Assembly (NCBI GenBank): GCA_965224435.1
Contig: OZ245048.1
Coordinates: forward strand, 1,798,001 to 1,862,000
Length of the DNA stretch: 64,000 nucleotides
Reading direction: 5' to 3'
Origin: JAJRQY01 sp965224435
GTDB taxonomy: Bacteria > Actinomycetota > Acidimicrobiia > Acidimicrobiales > SZUA-35
A model generated the notes under the pieces. It saw nothing but the letters and a program-made list of their open reading frames with translations. It ran no database searches and had not been told where the DNA came from. Position numbers and translations under genes: made by a program. This document shows positions 59,675 to 64,000 of this stretch, piece after piece. The stretch's first letter is position 1; each line of letters opens with the position of its first letter.

Positions 59675-61527
59675 GTGATGATGAAACGTGGATTGAGGTT
59701 GCTGGTTGGCGTGAGTCTTGTTGCCGCGGCATGTAGCAATGTCGAGGAGGTGGCCGAGTCGGAGCCGACGACCAGCGAGGTCGTTGCCACCGTTCCTCCG
59801 ACCACACCGCCTCCGACCTCGCCACCAGTTCCGAACCCGGGTGGGACCTTGGTTTGGGTCCATGACGAGGAACCGGCGGATCTTCATGTCGATGACCCGG
59901 ACAATCAGCAGGCAATCACGTCATGGATTCGGAGGCCACTGCTCGAAGGTCTATACGGATTGGCTACGGGCTCGGAGTTCTATCCCTCGCTACTGGCCGA
60001 GGAGGCGAGTATCACCGTTAATGATGATGGCTCGGTGAGCTTTGGTTTTGTCTTGCGAGATGGGCTGCGATGGTCCAACCGTGATGCCCTCACTGCTCAC
60101 GACATTGCCTACACCTGGGAGATCTTGTCTGAGGGATGCCGCCTTGATGATGACGGCACGATTGGCGATGGGGGCGGTTGCGTCTATCGAAAGGGGCAGC
60201 GGCTCGGCTATGAGCTGATTAGCGATCTTGCGCGTTGTGTCCGACACCAAGTTCAGTTTCACCCTCGTTGAGTTCTTCGCTGGCTGGAAAACCATGTTCG
60301 CCGAGGTCTATCACCCGTCATTTGGTGAGACCGCAGCGCAAGTCAATCAGAGTCTGGCCCAGTGGAGCAATGAAGATGGTGCCCTTGTTTCGTCCGGGCC
60401 GATGGAGTTTGAGTCTTGGGAGGTGGGAGAGCGATTGTCGCTGATCCGCAATGAGAACTATCACGGATCACGGAGTCCGGATATCGAGAATCCGGGGCCA
60501 GCCTTTGTGGATGGCGTTGCGGTGTTGTTCGTCGAAGACGCAGCGGAGGAGATAGCGGTATTGCAGGCGGGTGATGCCCAGGTTGTGGTGGCCTCTCCGC
60601 TAGATGGATTCGCCGAGACGCTTGGTGATGCCCCTGACTTTGTGGTCAAGCCAGTATCGGGGTCGTCCTTTGAGCACTGGGGGCTGAATCTGTTGAACCC
60701 TCATCTGGCCAAGCCAGCGGTTCGGGAAGCGCTGGCCTATGCCCTGGACAAACAAGAGATTGTCGCATCGCTCTATGGCCCGCTGTTTGGGTCTGCAGCT
60801 GGGGAGCGAGATCTGGGCAATACCTACTGGATGGCCAATGGGGGGGGCCTATGAGGACCATCAGGAGATGTATTCGGGGGCCAAGCTTGAGCAGGCTATT
60901 GCTGCTCTTGAGGCCGCTGACTATGTCCGGATTGGTTCCGGAATCTTCTCCCATCCCGTTGATGGGGTACTGGTCCTTCGGGTTGGCACAACTTCGGGTG
61001 ATGCCAGCCGGGAGTTGCAACAAAAGCTGTTTGTGCAGCAGATGAGGGAGGCAGGGATTGAGATCGTGGTCGAGAATCTGCCTCCGGACGAGTACTTCTC
61101 CCAGGGGCCATTTTCTGCTCAGGCTCTGCTGGCCTCGACCACTGGTGGGGAAGAAGGGGATGCTCGGGTTTGGGATATCGCCCAATTCGCTTGGTTAGGA
61201 GGCTTGTGGCCGGGGCAGCAGTCGGGTGCCTATCTGAGTGGGAGTGGTGGCAATCCTTATGGCTTTGCTTCAGAGGAGTTCGACATGAAGGCTGAGGCCT
61301 GCGAGGCCACGGTTGATGAGGGGGAACGGGCCGGGTGTTACAACCAGCTGGACCAGTTCGTGACCACTCTTTCGCCGGAAGGTGACGGCTTGTTCATGCT
61401 GCCGCTGACCCAATCCCCGACGTTCTTTGGCTACCTGTCGTCACAGCTGGTGCAGGTAGGTCAGGTTTCGGCTGACCCAGGTGTTGGGCCGCTGGCCAAT
61501 GTGGTTGATTTCCGGTTCCAGTCCTGA
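59675..61527 (+). pseudogene. oligopeptide-type ABC substrate-binding lipoprotein with two frameshifts
   Basis: Three overlapping frames make one family 5 solute-binding protein. Frame A (59675 to about 60225) has the signal MMKRGLRLLVGVSLVAAACSN with lipobox, a Thr/Pro linker and PGGTLVWVHDEEPADLHVD. Frame B (about 60228-60850) continues RVVSDTKFSFTLVEFFAGW to NTYWMANGG. Frame C (about 60850-61527) continues AYEDHQEMYSG to the end. Each join is explained by one extra base: near 60224-60228 (CTTGCGCG) and in a run of eight G at 60840-60847. Either a decayed gene or sequence error. Confidence 0.85.
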
Positions 61528-61583
61528 GGCTTGGTTGGCGCAGGCTCTCGCCTGTGTGGCACCGCACGGTGATCGGACGCTGC

Positions 61584-61589
61584 TAGCCT
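61584..61589 (+). promoter_or_regulatory. -10 hexamer for secG
   Basis: TAGCCT with 10 bases to ATG 61600; a second TAGCGC lies immediately before the ATG. A very short leader is implied. Confidence 0.35.
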
Positions 61590-61599
61590 CTCTAGCGCT

Positions 61600-61830
61600 A
61601 TGACATGGGTCCTCGGAATTCTTTACTTCATTACTGGTGCGGTCACAATCACGTTGGTGCTGTTGCACAGCGGGCGTGGTGGCGGCTTGTCTGACATGTT
61701 CGGTGGAGGCATGGGATCGGCGGCGGCTGCGTCGACGACGATGGAACGAAACCTGGATCGGTTGACGATCTTGATGTCACTGATTTTCGTATTCCTTACT
61801 GTTGCCTTGTCCTTCGTCCTGGACTCCTGA
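61600..61830 (+). CDS. secG: preprotein translocase subunit SecG
   Basis: A 76-residue protein with two membrane helices (GILYFITGAVTITLVLLH and LTILMSLIFVFLTVALSFVL) joined by the Gly-rich SGRGGGLSDMFGGGMGSAAA loop, the SecG pattern. It supports SecYEG-mediated export. Position after tpiA is usual in actinomycetes, though here a solute-binding protein gene lies between. Confidence 0.95.
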   Translation: MTWVLGILYFITGAVTITLVLLHSGRGGGLSDMFGGGMGSAAAASTTMERNLDRLTILMSLIFVFLTVALSFVLDS

Positions 61831-61871
61831 GCAAGAACTAAGTCTTTTGGCCTAGGGGCCGATGGTTTGGG

Positions 61872-63464
61872 ATGTGTATGTCGCGGGCTTTGGCCTGCCT
61901 TGTTGGTGCCCTGACCTTCGCGTCAGCATGTACGGGATCTGGGTCGGTTGATTCAGCATCCGATCTTGATGATGTACCCGGAGAGTTGGCCTTCATCGAA
62001 GAGCCTGAAATCGAGCCGGCACTTCGCATCGCGCTGACTAGAGGCGGGTCCGGTGATAGCGCTGGAGTCGAGCCAGGTGCCTTTGATCCCGCTGATTTTG
62101 ATCCGCTGCTCATCTCACTCAATGATCAGAGCGCGGTGGTCGTGAGTGATCTCCTTTATGACGGCCTGACCGAGGTGGTTGGCCGTTCTGGTGAGCTTCG
62201 TCCCGGGCTGGCTTTGAGTTGGGAAGCGAATGAGTCTTTCACTCGATGGGATTTTGTATTGGATCTGGAGCGAACAAGTGCGCCTGAGGTCAAGCAAAGT
62301 TTTGAGCGTCTGATCCGTTCGGGTGGCTTGATGGCCGCACTGTTTGATGATGTTGTGGGGATTGAAGCATTCCTCGCAGGAGATACTTCGACGGTTCTTG
62401 GTCTTGTGGCCCTTGCTGACGGCACGTTCAGTATCCGGGTGTCCCAGCCGGATGCCGGGCTTGCCTGGTTGCTGAGCGGGGTCGGATTCTCGGTCGTCGG
62501 CGAGAACGGCGGGCTCACGGGGCGTTACTTGGTCGACGACTCCTCTGCGGTGAGTGACTCGGACGCAGTCGAGCAGCCAGCGCTTGATTCGGTTGTACTT
62601 CGATCGGACGAAGCAGCGATTGAACTTGTCTGGGCCAGTGACGATGGCGCAGCTAGCGACGCAGATCTCGATGCCTCGGCGTTGTTGGCTGCCGGGCTCG
62701 CCGATGTTGCAGTGGTCGACACGTCACTTCTGCCGCCCCTATTCGAGGGAGACGTCGTTCTCGGTTCCAGCCAGTTCGTTGTGCTGAATGGTGCCTCGGC
62801 GGAGATGAGGGACTTGCTGAAACGTGAGGCTGTCGTGGCCAGTATCGATGCGGAGGCGCTTGGGCGGGCCTCACATCTGGTTCCCGCCGGTGACGGTGGC
62901 GTGCTGAGTCCAGCTCTCGCTGGCTCTGGGCCTGGTGGTTGTGTCTGGTGTGAGGTTTCCGTCGATCGTCGGCGAGATCTGGCCCAAGTTATGCCAACTA
63001 TCGGGCCGTTGGTGATTGGCTACGTCGATGCTGAGCAGGAAGCCGTCACTGAGTCATTGGTCGAACAGCTAGGCCAAGCGGGGCTGTCGGTCTCGGCGGT
63101 CGAGATGGCTTCGAGCGAGTTGGCTGCTGGGGTCGCTGACGGATCCGTGGATCTTTTCCTGTTCGGTTGGGTTGCCCCATCGGGCTCGTTGGACGGAAGT
63201 ATTGGTCCCCTGTTTGCTTCATCTGGTTTCAGCAATGTGTTCGGGATTGGTTCGGCTGAGGTCGACGCATTGTTGGCTCAAGCCAGCCTGGTTGGGGACG
63301 ACCAGGATCGTTGGGCATTGCTGAGAGAGGCCGAAGTGAAGGCGCTGAGCCAGTTCGTTGCTGTGCCCTATGGGTCCGAGGTCGCCGGAGTTCTGGGGGT
63401 TGACGGGATCGATGAACTGGTCGTGCGGGCCGATGGCTCGTTTGATCTGGTGGGAGTCGGGTAA
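61872..63464 (+). CDS. ABC transporter substrate-binding lipoprotein (family 5)
   Basis: A 530-residue exported protein. Signal peptide with lipobox FASACTG (Cys near residue 20), then an acidic linker and the family 5 fold: DPLLISLNDQSAVVVSDLLYDGLTEVVG, LRPGLALSWEANESFTRWDFVLDL. The central region (about 215-270) is unusually rich in Asp, Ser and Ala. No permease or ATPase genes are in view. It resembles the frameshifted gene before secG in type and may be its functional paralogue. ATG 61872 or 61878 are both possible. Confidence 0.85.
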   Translation: MCMSRALACLVGALTFASACTGSGSVDSASDLDDVPGELAFIEEPEIEPALRIALTRGGSGDSAGVEPGAFDPADFDPLLISLNDQSAVVVSDLLYDGLTEVVGRSGELRPGLALSWEANESFTRWDFVLDLERTSAPEVKQSFERLIRSGGLMAALFDDVVGIEAFLAGDTSTVLGLVALADGTFSIRVSQPDAGLAWLLSGVGFSVVGENGGLTGRYLVDDSSAVSDSDAVEQPALDSVVLRSDEAAIELVWASDDGAASDADLDASALLAAGLADVAVVDTSLLPPLFEGDVVLGSSQFVVLNGASAEMRDLLKREAVVASIDAEALGRASHLVPAGDGGVLSPALAGSGPGGCVWCEVSVDRRRDLAQVMPTIGPLVIGYVDAEQEAVTESLVEQLGQAGLSVSAVEMASSELAAGVADGSVDLFLFGWVAPSGSLDGSIGPLFASSGFSNVFGIGSAEVDALLAQASLVGDDQDRWALLREAEVKALSQFVAVPYGSEVAGVLGVDGIDELVVRADGSFDLVGVG

Positions 63465-63511
63465 AGCCGTAGGAAGTGAGTGGGGATGCGTTAGGATCTC
63501 CTAGCCCTCAA

Positions 63512-63595
63512 GTCGGAGTGGCGGAATTGGCAGACGCGCTAGCCTAAGGAGCTAGTGTCTTAACAGACGTGGGGGTTCAAGTCCCCCCTCCGACA
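63512..63595 (+). tRNA. tRNA-Leu (anticodon read as AAG)
   Basis: Acceptor GTCGGAG/CTCCGAC, D arm GCG..CGC, anticodon stem CTAGC/GCTAG (perfect) with 7-base loop CTAAGGA placing AAG at 63546-63548, long variable arm TGTCTTAACAGACG, T arm GGGGG/CCCCC with TTCAAGT, discriminator A, CCA not encoded. Leu identity is supported by the class II arm and overall match to bacterial Leu tRNAs. A34 is unusual; GAG is the usual form. Confidence 0.9.
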
Positions 63596-63602
63596 CTGAG
63601 TT

Positions 63603-63636
63603 TTCCCAGGTCACAGGCCTGGGAATTCTGCTTTTT
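63603..63636 (+). terminator. Rho-independent terminator after tRNA-Leu
   Basis: An 8-bp stem TTCCCAGG/CCTGGGAA with a 7-base loop, followed by TTCTGCTTTTT, starting 8 bases after the tRNA. Confidence 0.85.
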
Positions 63637-63684
63637 GGATCCATGTCATTGATTTGTCACTAGGTGGTGCACGGCCCGTTGAGT

Positions 63685-63690
63685 TAGGGT
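63685..63690 (+). promoter_or_regulatory. -10 hexamer for the DUF402 gene
   Basis: TAGGGT followed by 7 bases (GTCGAAC) and ATG 63698. Confidence 0.4.
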
Positions 63691-63697
63691 GTCGAAC

Positions 63698-64000
63698 ATG
63701 TCGGGATCTTGGTCTAGGGGAGAGCTGGTTGTTTGGCGGGAGGTGCTTGGCCTCCAACCCACTGAGGTGAAAGCACCGTCGCTGGTGAGTGGTGTGTGGG
63801 TAGGGCTCCCTGTCTTTGTGGTTGAGGACTCACCGAAACAGCTCGTGAGCTATACGGCGCCGGGGGCTGAGCTTGGTTTCGTAGCCGGTGACTGGCCGAC
63901 GCCGGATGGTCTTCATCCCTGGCATTGGCGCGAGAGCTGGCAGGGTCATGGCTGTCTCATGGTTCAGAGGCCGCAGGACCATTTCGCGGTTTGGCATCTT
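63698..64000 (+). CDS. DUF402-domain protein (5' part; continues beyond the window)
   Basis: 101 codons open to the right edge. MSGSWSRGELVVWREVL is followed by the DUF402 beta-barrel pattern GVWVGLPVFVVEDSPKQLVSYTAPGAELG, then GDWPTPDGLHPW and GHGCLMVQRP. DUF402 proteins include nucleoside-phosphate phosphatases such as FomD and Ntdp; the acidic catalytic residues would lie further on, outside the window. Start chosen by the leaderless promoter spacing. Confidence 0.8.
   Translation, partial: MSGSWSRGELVVWREVLGLQPTEVKAPSLVSGVWVGLPVFVVEDSPKQLVSYTAPGAELGFVAGDWPTPDGLHPWHWRESWQGHGCLMVQRPQDHFAVWHL

Noticed and set aside
1..64000. A defence island, prophage or integrated element.
   Set aside because: No integrase, transposase, restriction, toxin-antitoxin or phage structural gene was recognised, and base composition appears even by eye.

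Overview
The window is a stretch of bacterial chromosome of roughly 58-60% GC, almost fully coding, with housekeeping genes on both strands. I infer an actinomycetote, probably a deep-branching class such as Acidimicrobiia. The reasons are the SigR/RsrA-like sigma/anti-sigma pair, an ANTAR response regulator next to polA, the mixed his/trp genes, a leuA leader peptide, the uvrC-rapZ-yvcK-gap-pgk-tpi-secG order, and many starts that look leaderless. A dedicated trpF is present beside hisA, whereas many actinomycetes use a bifunctional PriA. Species cannot be named from the sequence alone.

Layout. 1-6.5 kb: histidine genes (hisH 3' end, hisA, hisF, hisI) running into trpE, with a divergent alpha/beta hydrolase / GroES-like pair and a HAD 5'-nucleotidase. 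6.5-9.3 kb: an MBOAT O-acyltransferase coupled to an SGNH esterase. 9.4-12.4 kb: ygfZ-like gene and an OmpR-type two-component system. 12.5-17.3 kb: ABM protein, trpC, trpF, a flavin disulfide-reductase-like protein and a DUF3179 lipoprotein. 17.3-20.7 kb: leuA with an attenuator leader peptide, an ECF sigma/anti-sigma pair and a truncated haemoglobin. 20.8-26.4 kb: HU, fabZ and a type II fatty-acid synthesis cluster (fabD-fabH-fabG-acpP-fabF) on the minus strand. 26.6-32.2 kb: tRNA-Leu(CAA), a small coiled-coil protein, pdtaR-like gene, polA and rpsA. 32.4-40.9 kb: a Tad/Flp pilus locus (cpaB, tadZ, tadA/cpaF, vWA-tadB fusion, tadC), a 600-bp gene-poor but hairpin-rich segment, and three near-identical Flp pilin units as a 454-bp tandem repeat on the opposite strand. 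40.9-43.4 kb: a NarL-type two-component system reading toward the pilins. 43.5-56.4 kb: coaE, uvrB, uvrA, membrane protein, SDR, zinc-ribbon protease-fold protein, uvrC, methyltransferase, rapZ and yvcK. 56.5-64 kb: gap, pgk, tpiA, a twice-frameshifted oligopeptide-binding lipoprotein gene, secG, an intact paralogue of that lipoprotein, tRNA-Leu (anticodon read as AAG) and the start of a DUF402 protein.

The most distinctive observations are: (1) a perfect 10-bp palindrome that places a -10 hexamer exactly 7 nt from the start codons of two divergent genes, within a wider set of about ten leaderless-type starts; (2) the tandem Flp pilin amplification, downstream of a two-component system and opposite the tad operon; (3) a FabD carrying a biotinyl/lipoyl-like C-terminal domain without its lysine; (4) a vWA-like exported domain fused to TadB; (5) a tRNA-Leu with A34; (6) a CTG start and an in-frame 21-bp triplication in trpC. 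No phage, IS element, CRISPR array or dedicated defence island was seen.
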